Shown here: positions 21,857 through 33,059 of the stretch, piece after piece
How the letters are laid out: each line of letters starts with the position of its first letter
Position numbering within the stretch: position 1 is the stretch's first letter
Assembly: GCA_030248295.1 (NCBI GenBank)
Contig: JASANH010000712.1
Location: forward strand, 1-64,000
Length of the DNA: 64,000 bases
Reading direction: 5' to 3'
Source: Mesodorylaimus sp. YZB2_4
Lineage: Eukaryota > Nematoda > Enoplea > Dorylaimida > Dorylaimidae
Program-made: the position numbers and the translations under genes
Notes under the pieces: generated by a model
Told to the model about the DNA's origin: nothing
The model's input: the letters and a program-made list of their open reading frames with translations, nothing else
Database searches by the model: none

Positions 21857-22640
21857 TCACAGCTGGACCAAAAATGATAGCACGTTATCTGGGTGCGGCT
21901 CAATCAACGCATTAATGATGCGTTCGATTGCTACAGAAAAAGCAAAGCGGCCCTCCGCTGTAAAATGTAGTCCGTCTTGCGGCTTCAAATGACCGTGCCC
22001 GATGACCTGAGCGGTGTCAAAATGGACACATTTTCTGGTGCCTTCTCTCTCTTGTACTTCACTAATAGGTCGCGATATTTGAATAATCGACTAAAGCAAA
22101 AGTAAAAGGGTGTGAAATAGAATTGTCATTCCGAAGTTACTCGACAAACCTCTGTAAATTTGAAGGTGCAGATTCTCTTGGAACGATAGTTGCCAACACT
22201 ACTTTCTGGGAACTGTGATTCGCAGCGTACCAGAAAGCCCAGATAGTCAACTTTTTGGCAATCTAAAAGTTATAGGCAATTTATGGCTTGCATAAGCAAT
22301 AATTTCGAAAAAGATTTAGGTTTTACCAGGTTGGTTGGGCCGAGAGACAGATCGCGTCTAACGAGGTCATTCGTACCAGTCACGACTAAAACCAGTTGCG
22401 TCTCAGGCCCTGGTATCACAGAGGCAACAGCCGATATGAATTCTGAATCGGTTCCCGGTACAGCAATTACTGTCGCACCAGCAACCAAAATATTCCTGAG
22501 CATGGAATCCCCAATAAGGAGTACCTTCGGAAATAGCTCCTTGCCTGAGACTAAGCGATCACGTATCAATTCCAAGATGTGACCAGCAACGTTTTCTCCT
22601 TTTCCGCTAGGCCCTACAAGCGGTGATTTTAGAATTATCC
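21857..22640 (-). pseudogene. SGNH/GDSL-type hydrolase, three exons
   Basis: An esterase-like hydrolase. Exon 1 (about 22640-22330) contains block I, KVLLIGDSMLRNI, with the catalytic Ser, and block III, VVTGTNDL, with the Asn of the oxyanion hole. A short intron separates exon 2 (about 22262-22150), which includes KVVLATIVPRESAPS, and exon 3 (about 22090-21857). Exon 3 carries block V, DGLHFTAEGRFAF, with the catalytic Asp and His. Exon 3 has a probable frameshift near 22050, because its first half and the DGLH half are in different frames. The stop is at 21859-21857. It lies directly downstream of the NADAR gene on the same strand and may be part of the same transcript. The substrate is unknown. 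Confidence 0.65.
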
Positions 22641-22839
22641 ATAGAATATGTTATCCAGTGCTTTGTTCATGATCAGGGATTTGTTCTTTCGCAAAGGCAT
22701 GCATGACAAAGCTTTGACAAGTATTATTACCCAAATATCTGTGATTATAAATATATAAATACATGCCATCCTATGTGTAATCATGCAGATTCATAACCAT
22801 GCATAACACTGTATAAATAGTTTTGACCATGCATATTAT

Positions 22840-23290
22840 TGTAAGTATTACCATTGCCCAAGTAGGGATCCGCTCGAATAATTCCAACTAGCCGCTTGCC
22901 TGCCGATTAAATCAATGTTTCTCGAAGATTTGTATTTTGCAAAAACTATAATAGCTGCAGGTTGTCAGCTACTCAGATTCAGACTGTGCTAGAATTTTGC
23001 ATGTACCTTTTCGAAATCAAGGCGATACATTACAGCTGCCCGAACATCATTCCACTGATTTTTTGAAACAATAGCTTTTGATATGCGTTTGATTTCTCTC
23101 GGATCTTTTGCCGCCAGTATTAGCTTCGAGGACTCAAAATCGTGACCGCAGCGTGATTTTACTGCATGTATTGATTCGCTTGTTCAACGCATGAATACTT
23201 AGCACCATTTAACTCAATTTTCGCTGGATAAAAATGGGAAAATTGATGCTCCTCGCCTCGATAAAAAATTGTGGCCATTGCTGCTCTCAT
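22840..23290 (-). pseudogene. NADAR-domain protein (YbiA-like N-glycosidase fold)
   Basis: A NADAR domain, whose relatives cleave N-glycosidic bonds of riboflavin intermediates or remove ADP-ribose from nucleic acid. It starts at ATG 23290, just after a 3' splice site. Exon 1 reads FYRGEEHQFSHFYPAKIEL, then a CVEQA-type segment and, after a frameshift near 23162, SKLILAAKDPREIKRISKA and WNDVRAAVMYRLDFEK. It ends at a donor at 23006. Exon 2 starts at 22945 with FLQNTNLRETLI, then TAA, then SAGKRLV. These are the expected blocks in the expected order. The last domain segment may lie in a further exon near 22760. Substrate and partner are unknown. Confidence 0.7.
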
Positions 23291-23299
23291 ACGCCTAAA

Positions 23300-24840
23300 T
23301 AAGATTTTCGCTGTAAGCCTCGCATTTCATCGTCTTCAGGCGCGCACGCGTTTTCAGATTAAACTAGACACCTGCAGGTTTTTTTAAAGGCTACAGTTTT
23401 TCCGGATTTCCTTTTTGATTTTTACTGTAGCGAGGTAGTGCTATGTTAAAACATGCTACAATTTATCTCATTTTCAAAAGTCCTGACACTTTGCATCATG
23501 TGACCACACTTCGCCAAAAATTACCTTCTGCGCATTGGCATTCCAGAAACGCAATAGCACAGTATCTAGGTTTTTTGCGAAATTTGGCGAATGCCTTTTT
23601 AATTTGCATATAAAGGTAGTTTTTGTTTCCACTCAGCACCACGTGGCGGGGGTGGTCAAAGCTGAGCCCACCTAATGATTGCATACCAGGCGGGGAGCGA
23701 GCTCCAGCCCATTCGAACAGCACCTTATCTTGAGTTACTGGAATTTAACCATTCAGAAAGACGTTATTGCAAATAACCTCTTTTGGTATGCAAGCAAGAA
23801 CAGCACCCTTCTATGAGCTACTGGAATTTCGCTAGCAAGAAGAACGCTGTTGCTTGAAACACAAATTTGGCCCACCCTTCTAAAAATATCCCAACAACAT
23901 ACAGTCACAGCATGCGAAGAATTACATCGCAAGGTCACACAAATTAAAATCACAATGCAGACATTTTTTTACTTTTTTTTTGAATTTTTTGGTTTTTCTG
24001 GTTTTTTTCCTTTTTTAGAAACATAGCAAGGCGTAAACGATATGCCACCAAATCAAATTGCTTGAAAGTGCACCCAAGCAGAATGCAAGAGCTATGTTCG
24101 AAAAGATTTGCAATGATGATAAAGGCTCGCTTAAGTCCTTTCAGGTTGGAAGCAATGTTTTGCGTTTTGATCTCTTGCAATACTGTATTCACTTCTGACC
24201 ATTTTGACGAGAGGATTGCACACTTCCCACTGTACATACATCCACACTACAATACACGCATACGCAACACTAAAAAAAAAGAGAAGCTCACACCTAACAT
24301 TGATTTAGCAAGAGCAGCACACTTACGGAACGCAGGCAGGACGTTTCTGGGAATATAGTCACGCCACACTGTATCATAGCGGACATTGGGCACAGTTTTC
24401 AGTCATGGGGCATTAGGAGCATGAAGCGAGGCGAGGCGGCAACAACATTTCTTACATTAGCGAAGCAAACCTCCAACAACATTAGCGAAGCAAAGCACCA
24501 GTTACAGTTCGTGAGCACACTCAGATTCATATCTGTGAGAATAACAACGGTAAGTTTATCCTAAGCACATATCAACAAAGCATGAATAAGACAAGATAGT
24601 TCAGAAAAGCTCAAAGTTTTTTCTGAAATCAAAAGTCGGAATAAGTCCTCGATTTATGGAAATTTTTCAACACCTGAATTTCAGAAGACAGAAATAGGAT
24701 TGACTTGCAGACCTTTAAAAAACCGTCTAGCATACTGGGCATTCTGGAACAATGATTTGGTGGCTGGCTCCTTGCATTACCGCTTTTGAAAATTAGAGAA
24801 TACTGACATGGAGACCTGCTGGAATTTCGGACGTTTTTTC
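23300..24840. other. Spacer between NADAR gene and Helitron
   Basis: No supportable coding region. Two imperfect direct copies of an AACAGCACC...TTACTGGAATTT segment lie near 23715-23760 and 23798-23840. AT- and T-rich tracts lie around 23965-24020, and GCGAAGC repeats at about 24470-24500. Confidence 0.5.
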
Positions 24841-25900
24841 TTACAGCATGAGGTACACATTTTTCAAATCGTATAAGAAATCATCATACTGCAAACTGTA
24901 ATCATCGCAAAGGACCCATTCACGCTCAGTTCGAACTAAAGCCTTGTAATGGCCAGAAATCATGGCTGCACCAAAATGGTAAGCCAAAGCTGTGCCTTTG
25001 AACTTAGCGTTTCCAATCTCAATTTCATCTGGATCGCAACCAGGATTACCACGATTGTCAAACTCCCTTTCCGTGTGGCGCATCACGTGAATCAAAAGCT
25101 GATCAGGCGGATGGCACAGATCGAACGAACACTTTACAGACTGTTCATGGCAAACATGGCAAGAAACAGTTTCGTCAGACCCCCATACCCGTAATTGCTC
25201 TTGGAAGGTACGACCTGAGCGTGGGTCAAACACCAAGAAACAAGTCGATTCGATTTGTTCGCCTAATTGATTCTGGCTGCATATAGGTCACGCATCGACG
25301 TCGATAAGTAAATCGAAACAAGTCTTCTAGCATTACCCTCTGCAGAATTTTTTCAACAAATTCTCTGGCGCATTGTTGACCAGTAAGAAAGGGCACACCT
25401 AAGCTTTTCCGAACCGCAGTCGCACTTAATGCCCTCACATGGGTGCCAGCCTTTCTCTGTTCGTACGCGAAACAGAGATCTTGCAAAGCTGGAAGAGTGC
25501 CTCCAAACGAATCTTGCTGCAAAAATTCGGTGAAGCGAGGTGAAGCAAACAAGAAATGTATCGAACTGTTTGCATAACAAGAAGAGCCAGGATTAGTCAT
25601 TGCTGCCCACTGTGGTTTCATCGTCATCCGCACACATGGAAAAGCAAGTCCCATATCAAAATTAGAAGATTTCTCTCCCACAATTTTTTCGTCAGGCTGC
25701 CCCTCGACTCTTAGAACTATGCGCTCTTTATTTCGCCCCTTCATTTTTCGAGCCGTCTTGCTCTGATCATACATAGCCGGAGACGGGTCTGTGCCAGCAC
25801 CTGAGAATTCATACCATCTCCTATCCTTTCGAGTGCCTAATCTCACAACTGAAAATTCCACCTGTGGCAAACTCGGAGCAAGGGAAGAACGTAATCGATT
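24841..25900 (-). pseudogene. Ubiquitin-specific protease domain fused to a Helitron helicase
   Basis: A peptidase C19 (USP) domain. The Cys box reads NPGSSCYANSSIHFLF (near 25600), with the catalytic Cys after an Asn-x4 spacing as in USPs. A CHVC pair and FDLCHPPDQLLIHV follow at about 25080-25170. The His box reads ISGHYKALV (near 24960), with a downstream WVLCDD supplying the acidic residue. The frame breaks near 25240. The open frame runs without a stop from the helicase end (CIDEINRLRSSLAPSLPQV) into the USP part, which indicates one polyprotein. USPs remove ubiquitin. A deubiquitinase as the C-terminal module of a Helitron is unusual; OTU-type peptidases are the known case in Helentrons. 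Confidence 0.75.
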
Positions 25901-25904
25901 GATT

Positions 25905-27938
25905 TCGTCGATGCACAGCTTGCTGCATTTGGCCCATTTGGGATCGAAATTGATTAAATGTAAACCCGTTTAGCGATCTCACTCGAGACATTCCAACATA
26001 CATCATGCTACTCTGAAAAAGGCTATTGCCAGCATCCAGAAGCTCGTTCGATAAGCTCACACCTTGAGATTTGTGGATGGTCATGCTGTACGCCAGGGTC
26101 ACGGGAATCTGATGCAAGAATACGACGATGCGAGAATTCAAGTTGAAGGAAACGGGAAATCGAGGGACTATGTGAGCTTCAGTTGCATTATCGAAAAGGA
26201 CCTTAACTCCCATGACGACTTTTTTATCCCACACAAATTCTTGAACTGTTCCAATAGCACTATTCACAAGCCCTGCTCCAACATCGATATTTCTCCGAAG
26301 CATCACCCGAGCCCCAATGGCCAAGTCAAGAACCATCTCGACGCCCGCCATTGTGCTCACTTTTTTCTAACGACTGCGCAACTGTGCCCGAGCTCTTACC
26401 AACTCTGCTGTTGTGTGATGGCCATGGATCCTATCGATGGCTAGCACCTGTACTACCTCGCTTTTTTTTTCGCTAAAATGTAGGAGTTAAATTCCATGAC
26501 CATGTGAGTGGTCGGCAAAAGACACACTGCCCCGAAATCCTTGGAACGAATTTTTGAATACTCGTCGGCTAATGAGTCAATCAATGGCTGTTTCTCAGTA
26601 GACTTCAAGATAATGCAACGCGATTCAAGTAGTGCATCATCATTATCCGTCACAAAGCCGTAGCGAAGTCTCTCTAACAAAGCAGCGTAAACTGGATCTT
26701 CCTTCTGTCTCATGTTCTCCATTAACTCGTCGTAAAGATCGAAATCGCGCTGCCAAATATTGTTGCTGCCTACGCCAAGGTTTCTGGCAACTATAACATC
26801 GCTCGGAATTGCTTCAAAAACATACTGCGCATAGACTGACCTCAACTGAGCGAAATCGCCCATGGCCAGAACACTAACGCCTCCAAACGGTGCATGGCAA
26901 CCAAAGATTTCCTGCAGTCGCTTGCTGACATACAGGAGCAGCAGATTCGAGACCATGCTTACCTCGTCAATGATCAATAACTTCAAGTTATGCAGCGCCC
27001 CAGATAGTTTCGCCCGTTCATCTGCATTTAATTTAAACCAAGGACCCGTCGCGCCGTGCTGCACAGGCAGCTTGAACAAGCGATGCAAAGTAACCCCACC
27101 AACACTGAATGCTGCTAACCCAGTAGGAGCTGAAATCGCAAGAGTTGGCGAGTCAGCTTCAAAGAAGAACTTCTAAACAAATTTTTCTATGGCGCGAATT
27201 AAACAAATTTTTTCCCGTTCCTCCAGCACCAGTCAAAAACATTCGAAAAGGCCCAGAGGTTTTAGTCGATATGCGGCTTGCTACAGTTTCAAAAACTTTG
27301 CGCTGGCCAGCGTTCATTTTTTCGAAGTCTTCTTCCCAAGAACTCATACTTGCATCGACTCCCATTGCAGTGGTCAACTCTTCGACTGCATTCTCGATAT
27401 GAGCCGGCATGCCTATCGCCTCGAGATCAAGAACTTCCTGAGAATCTGGGTCCTCCCCTGCTTTACGTATTTCTTCTTCTTGCGCAGCAAACTGTGCCAC
27501 CTGCGCTTGCAACTTCTGATGATACCCTAACATGCGCAGATTAGTCGTCAACTCCTTTTCGAAAATGGAACTGCAATTGCCAGTGACATCCAGCAGCTCC
27601 TCAGCCTCGCAACGAAATGGCTTGAACATCAACAGCAAGCTGTAACGATACGCCTCGACCTCCTCTGGTCTCTTGCACACAGGATGGCTGACTAAAATTG
27701 GTTCACTGCGTAACTTCACCCCGCCACTACCTTTTACAAAACGCAAATCCCGCTCCTGGCTGACCTCGGGCGTATTAACCTTTTTATACATCCTCATAAA
27801 GTCGTACAGGCATATTTCTTCGAGCATCTTAGGCCTATTTGGATAATGGTCATCGATCCAATTCGGCTCGTATTTTTCTTTTGATGTCAGATTTTCCGCC
27901 TGCATTTGTTTCAGTTTCGACCGCGATTTCATACACAC
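25905..27938 (-). pseudogene. Helitron PIF1-type helicase
   Basis: A superfamily 1 DNA helicase, the C-terminal enzymatic half of a Helitron transposase. Motifs run in order on the minus strand. The pre-helicase segment with NAGQRKVFETV is followed by Walker A, FLTGAGGTGK (near 27215), Walker B, LLIIDEVSMV (near 26975), and motif III, AMGDFAQL (near 26860). The C-terminal motifs are LAYSMTIHKSQGVSLSNEL (near 26070) and MMYVGMSRVR (near 25990). Breaks are a frameshift in the A-run just after Walker A, a TAG a few codons later (near 27175), a frameshift near 26400 and one near 25970. The helicase unwinds donor DNA during rolling-circle transposition. Confidence 0.88.
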
Positions 27939-28001
27939 TGTCCGGGAAGAAGGCGCACGCGCATTGATGTATACCGTTTCTCTCGACTTGCCGTATAAAG
28001 G

Positions 28002-29431
28002 GTGACCGCGCAGCCTGTCAACAGCTTCGATGATTCCACACTCGCGGTTTCGCAGCTTGGCAAAACCATAAGCATAAAGCTGTTTAGAAACGGATTCGTT
28101 GGTTTAATCAATGCTTTCCCAGAGCTCGGTAGCTCCTTTCTCTCCTTTTGTAACGTACCCGCACGTGTAATTTGCCAAGGCTGTTGTTGACTCACCAACA
28201 AATGACACATCGGTATTAGCTCGCCATCCCAAAAGAATGATTTCATTGTGATCATTCACCCTGCGCTCACTTTCCAAGCGTGGTAAATCATTAAACCGTT
28301 TTTCGAATTTCCCTTGTCGACGCTTCTCCGAAACTTGAAGTGGATCTCGAGAATGCAAATCGTCGCGAGCAGGGCGTGGAAAACCAAAACGACATTTTTT
28401 GATGAAACCCGAAGTTTCAGGTACTCCAGAGTCATCCAAATCCCCTCGATTATTCTGTCCACGCCTTTACGGGAGCTTTATAGTTTTTAGGCAGTAAGAA
28501 TTGCAGCGATGCATCTGATAGCTTTCCACCAATTTGTGCAAAATTGGCTCCTTTTGAGCATTCGGCAAACGACATGTGACATGCTTATTTATAAAGTTCT
28601 TTACAACTTCGTCAGAATCAACTCCAGCACGCGGAGCATCCTTCACCCACAGCAACGTGTGGTAATGAATATGTCCCCTTCACTGGTACTCCACCCGCTA
28701 GAAATAGTCCAATACCAAACCCAAGGGAGGAGACTCCTTGCTTAAAATGGCCTCATTGAAAAAAGAAACAAAACGATGATAAAAATGATCTTCCGTCATT
28801 ACCGGATCAATGGCGACCAGGGAAGAAGTACGCACAGTGTCGATATTAGGCAAATCCGAATTCATTACCCTGAGCACCTGCGACATATCCTTCCAGTCAA
28901 ACTCCGCTGCACTCAACGTATGAAATCAGGTAGGAGGCCCGGGCTCACGAATAATGCATAAGACTTTCATCTTGACCTGCTTCCAATACTCCGGACTGCC
29001 CCGCATGTTTCGGGAAACGGTGGTCAAACAATGCTCTAATTGCCTATTTCCATCACAATCATCTGCACAAACTCATCGATGCTCAAATTGTCAAATCGTT
29101 TCGTACTTCGCAAGGTTTGATAAATGCTAGCCGACATAGCTCGCAACTCGTAGTCCCAGAGCAAATGAAATATGTATTGATGGTCACGCCTGAACCTAGG
29201 ATCTTTATGCATGAGGCGATTTTCTGCAAATGCGCTTGGTTTTACTCTCTGCGGCCTAAAAGCTACCTGTCCGAACCGGCCTGTTGGATAGAGTCCAGGG
29301 AAGAGAGCCAAATCGAGTTTTGGGTGACGATTGTCAACCTTGTCCTCTTCAATGCGCATCATTTGAAACATTTTCAGATTCGATTCCTGCGGCATATCAC
29401 GATCTAATGGACGGATGGTGTACGAGTCCAA
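28002..29431 (-). pseudogene. Helitron Rep domain (HUH endonuclease, two-Tyr)
   Basis: The Helitron_like_N/Rep region that nicks donor and target DNA. It is read in several frames. DLALFPGLYPTGRFGQ and RFRRDHQYIFHLLWDYELRA (29380-29110) come first, and SAAEFDWKDMSQVL (near 28900) follows. The HUH metal site is GHIHYHTLLW (near 28650), then CRFGFPRPARDDLHSRDP (near 28385). The paired tyrosines are YTCGYVTK (near 28165). Two stops, TAG and TGA, flank the HUH strand, and frameshifts lie near 28665, 28455 and 28100. The region just after (28090-27960) carries the ECGIIEAVDRL segment that joins Rep to helicase. Confidence 0.86.
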
Positions 29432-29515
29432 AATCCTGGCGCGTTAATCAGTGTCGAGCTCTCGTAGCATTGGCTTTCCAATAGCTTTAGGGAAGGCACC
29501 CCTTTCCGCCAGTTG

Positions 29516-30277
29516 CTAACAAGCTTCCTGCACATCAGCAGCATCGACGATTTCCTTAGCTTCCTCGTCCATATTGCTGCAAGGGCTTATTAGCTCTTTA
29601 ATTCTCAGAATCCATCCGTGCAAATTTATGTCTTTGTACAAAGGATTCTTCGCTTTTAGCCATTGCATGGCTTCCTTGACTTTGTCGAGCCGAATCACTG
29701 ACTGCCAGATCTCCCTGTTTCTGGTTGGCACACTGTTCAATAAAATGTGCAATCCAGGGGCTTTGTCTAAAGCTTCAGACAATTGCTTGATAGTCTCAGT
29801 TAAAGGCAGTGGATAATAAAGAACCTGACCTTTCACAGCCTTTAGCCGATCAGACGGGGGAACTTTGGACCCAACTGACCCTAAACGACAGACAACCTGG
29901 AAGCACTTCCCCAGTTGGAGACACAACTTTTCAAATTCGTTCAGATCTGAAATTTCAGGCGGAACTTCGTCCACTGCAAGATTGTTAAAAATCGATGAAG
30001 GCGAAAACTCGACTCCAGTTTTTATAAACTTATAGCAAACGTTGCAAACAAAGAAGCTCAAGTCATCCTTATCCGGTCGTAATTCAATCACACGCTTGTA
30101 TACAGTAGTCTGGCCCACAGCCCATTTCATGGTGGGCCATGCCCATTCCGACCACCAACATGCAACGTTGGCGTCGTATCCTTTAAACGACGCAACTTGG
30201 GCATTCGTTCCTTTTTCAGACTTACAAAAACCTCTTTCACTGTTTTCCGATGATGCACAGTATGACATGACGCGCAA
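29516..30277 (-). CDS. Helitron N-terminal DUF6570-like region
   Basis: A 253-codon open frame. It carries a zinc pair FFVCNVCYKF, then PPEISDLNEFEKLCLQLGKC, then a phrase with KVPPSDRLKAVKGQVLYYP and VPTRNREIWQSVIRLD. This order is typical of the domain called DUF6570 that precedes Rep in many animal Helitrons. The real N-terminal join is a frameshift near 30200. The N-terminal 50 codons of this open frame before that shift are probably not native. Function is unknown; it may bind DNA. Confidence 0.65.
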   Translation of the reverse strand: MRVMSYCASSENSERGFCKSEKGTNAQVASFKGYDANVACWWSEWAWPTMKWAVGQTTVYKRVIELRPDKDDLSFFVCNVCYKFIKTGVEFSPSSIFNNLAVDEVPPEISDLNEFEKLCLQLGKCFQVVCRLGSVGSKVPPSDRLKAVKGQVLYYPLPLTETIKQLSEALDKAPGLHILLNSVPTRNREIWQSVIRLDKVKEAMQWLKAKNPLYKDINLHGWILRIKELISPCSNMDEEAKEIVDAADVQEAC

Positions 30278-31050
30278 ACACAGTCTGCTTTTTCAAAAAA
30301 AGCCTTCTCCAAAGCTTTCGGATAAGGAAGAGCTGGAAATATTCCCTCAGCTGTCAAGACTGGATCGGCCCGATGGACGTGCGTTTCATCAGCCGTATTT
30401 GGTCCACCAGAAGAGGAACCAGCTTTTACTAACGCCTCCAAAGCCTCGATATCACTTGGAATCAAAGCTTCATCAAATTTTTGTAGTTCTCTGTCGGTAG
30501 CGATAAGCCGATAAATCAAATAAACTAGCAAATTAATGCGCTCGAAATGCACACCTAATTGACGAAGAAACAAAAGCTGGCTTTTGCAATTGCTAGGCAA
30601 GCAGGAAGAAGAATGACCACGCTTATCTCGCTGAACAATTGATGGAAATGATTCGCGTAGCTCATTTTCTGGCCAGCCTTTAGGAATCGCTGGATCTTCT
30701 GGATAACGCAATATAGCTGAACGACAACCTCTAAAATTAGAGCATGAATCAATGCCCGAAATAACACGCCTGATTTGCGAAACATTTGCAAAGGGCTTCA
30801 AAACCTCAGCCAGTTTTCTGCCGCCATTTTCTGGATAATGGCAATGGACATCACAGTGCCAGGTGTCCCTGTCATGTTCTGGATGACGATCATCAGCGCC
30901 TAAAGAGATGACCGGGCAACGCAATGTTCTCGACGAGTCCCTAAAGGCTACTTTTTTTCGGACAAAAAACATTTTCCTTTGCATTTTCGTTTTCACGATT
31001 CTGGGAGTCAGTCGACATCGATTGCCCAAATCGGGATACCTGGCGCGCAC
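30140..31050 (-). CDS. Helitron N-terminal middle region, zinc-binding segments
   Basis: An open frame in phase with the upstream repeat region, separated from it only by TAG at 31062-31060. It has Cys/His groups such as HCDVHCHYP and CVCASCHTVHH and an Arg-rich beginning. I do not recognise a named domain. It leads by a frameshift into the DUF6570-like region. By position it is the middle of the Helitron polyprotein. Confidence 0.5.
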
Positions 31051-31059
31051 TCTGGCGAT

Positions 31060-32462
31060 TTAGGCGACAGCCTTCGCTCTCAGCCGAGCATATCGATATG
31101 GCCTGCTCTCGACCCTTGACACCACAGTTGTCGGTGGTTTGTAAGCGAACTTATAAAAATACGGCTCGCGTGTTCGCGCATGTCCACTTTCCCCACAAAG
31201 TTCAGCCAAAGAGCAATCTGGATTAGAATCGAATATCCCCAAAATTTCTTCCGGAACCTCTTTCAATTTTGATGCCTGATCTTTTAAAGCAGGTGCACAC
31301 TCTTTCCTCTTATTTACAGCGCGCTGAACTAGTTGTTGAGCATCCGTCACAGATTTACTTATGCACGCTTTTCGGTATGCCATTGAAACATTACGAACCA
31401 TTCTCTGTTGGGAGACAATTCTACCAGTTCTCAAAAACCCCCGATTCCTGACATAGGCATATTCACGGCTTGGAACCAAATAAAGAAACTGACGCTGCCG
31501 ATTTTTTTTCCTGTCGACATCACTACCCATTTTCACGTGGCAACATTTCCTCCTTCTATGTCGTTTTGAGGCAGCAGCAACAACTTCGGGATTCGCCAGA
31601 GCATACTTTTTGCTCGCTTTTGCACCGATTTCTCGGTGCCGCTGATTGTACCGGTTTCGCGCCGCTTCCCCAACATCGGGCTTAGCACTGTTATACCTTT
31701 TTCGGGCCTGCTTTCCAACTAGGGCATTCGATCGATTGTATTTTTCCCGCGCTCTCCTTCCCACCTCGGGATTCAAATCACTGTACTTTTCCCGCGCCTT
31801 TTCTTCTACTTCAGCATTCAATCGATTGTATTTCTCACGCGCATTTTCCCCGACTTCCGGAGTCAATCGATTGTATTTTTCCCGCGCTTTCCTTCCTACC
31901 TCAGGATTCAAATCACTGTACTTTTCCCGCACCTTTTCCCCGACTTCGGGATTTAATCGATTGTATTTTCCCGCGCTCTCCTATCCACCTCGGGATTCAA
32001 ATCACTGTACTTTCCCCGCGCCTTTTCCCCAACTTCGGGATTTAATCGATTGTATTTTTCCCGCGCTCTCCTTCCCACCTCGGGATTTAAATCACTGGAC
32101 TTTTCCCGCGCCGTTTCCCCAACTTCAGGATTCAATCGATTGTATTTTTCCCGGGCTTTTATCCCCACTTGGGAATTTGATCTGTCGTAATTCTGACGTG
32201 ATTGTGCTCTGCTGGCGCTCTCTGAATAAAATTGACGTGATCTTTGGCCTGTTTCTGAGTTTTCATACCTTTGACGTACCTTTTTCAAAGCTGATGCGTT
32301 TACTTCAGCAAATCGCCTCTTTGACTCCCGTTCTTTAGAAACATCGCGATCAGAAGAGGCTTCACGCCTTTCATCGTAAGCTTTCCCAGCCGACTTTTTT
32401 CGCCTTTGCTTAGAAACCATCTTTTTAACACAAAAAAGCCTTAAAACCTGTTCCTCCCACAC
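31060..32462 (-). CDS. Helitron N-terminal repeat region (Y-x-x-x-N-P-E-V repeats)
   Basis: The amino end of the Helitron polyprotein. A basic, Arg/Lys-rich start (about residues 1-80) is followed by about 20 tandem units of roughly 14 residues of the form REKYNRLNPEVGEKA, then a basic spacer and a Leu-rich part with QLVQRAVNKRKE. One frameshift near 31968 joins the pieces. The repeats are predicted helical and highly charged. Similar repeats open the large proteins of some animal Helitrons. Function is unknown. Confidence 0.65.
31610..32190 (-). repeat. Coding minisatellite (42-bp units, alternating as 84-bp pairs)
   Basis: Tandem 42-bp units encode the 14-residue repeats of the Helitron N-terminus. 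Two unit types alternate (SDLNPEVGRRA and NRLNPEVGEKA), giving an 84-bp higher-order period. The repeats explain the long frames on both strands here; only the minus strand is considered coding. Confidence 0.8.
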
Positions 32463-33059
32463 CTCTGATCAGCAAAGCATTACAAAGACCAAGAATAACT
32501 TCAGTCTCAAGAAAGTGTTTCAACAAGTACTGACCAGCTTTAAAGTAAATCCAATTTCAGTCGCTCCAGTCATTATCGAGAACCAATTCTTTATGCACGC
32601 CAATACCAAAAAACACAACGCTTCGTAATAAGCGAGTGTGAGTGACCACGCGCACCCGTAACTTCACTACACAAACTCAAAAAAGGCCCGCCCACTAAAC
32701 TCGTAGGCGCCTAAATCGCCACGCACCTGTGGTAAGGAAACAAAAAAAAGTGAGGTAGGCTGCCTGCTCGGCCAGTGTGTACTATACTTCACACACAAAG
32801 TAGCAATCGTAAACTGTAAGAAGGTACCTAAGTACATACAGGAGGTTAGCCTTTCTCATTCCTCCTTAATGGTTATATATACGGATTAGTCACACTGGAT
32901 TCAGCCCCTATCCAATATTGACAAAAAATTTATCGATGGTGATAGGCTATGAGAAGGTGATGGGGTGACTAGTTACGGAGGAAGCTAGCACTGAAGAAAT
33001 CACTAATGGTTTGAGAGATCCCTTAGTTCATTATACGATCATCATCTTTCACATACCGC

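Noticed and set aside
30042..30500. 152-codon plus-strand frame
   Set aside because: Antisense to the Helitron N-terminal region.
31610..32190. Regular repeats resembling a CRISPR array
   Set aside because: Units are contiguous, without unique spacers, and encode protein repeats.
31646..32338. 230-codon plus-strand frame with Phe/Ser/Arg repeats
   Set aside because: It is the antisense of the Helitron coding minisatellite; periodic repeats keep both strands open.
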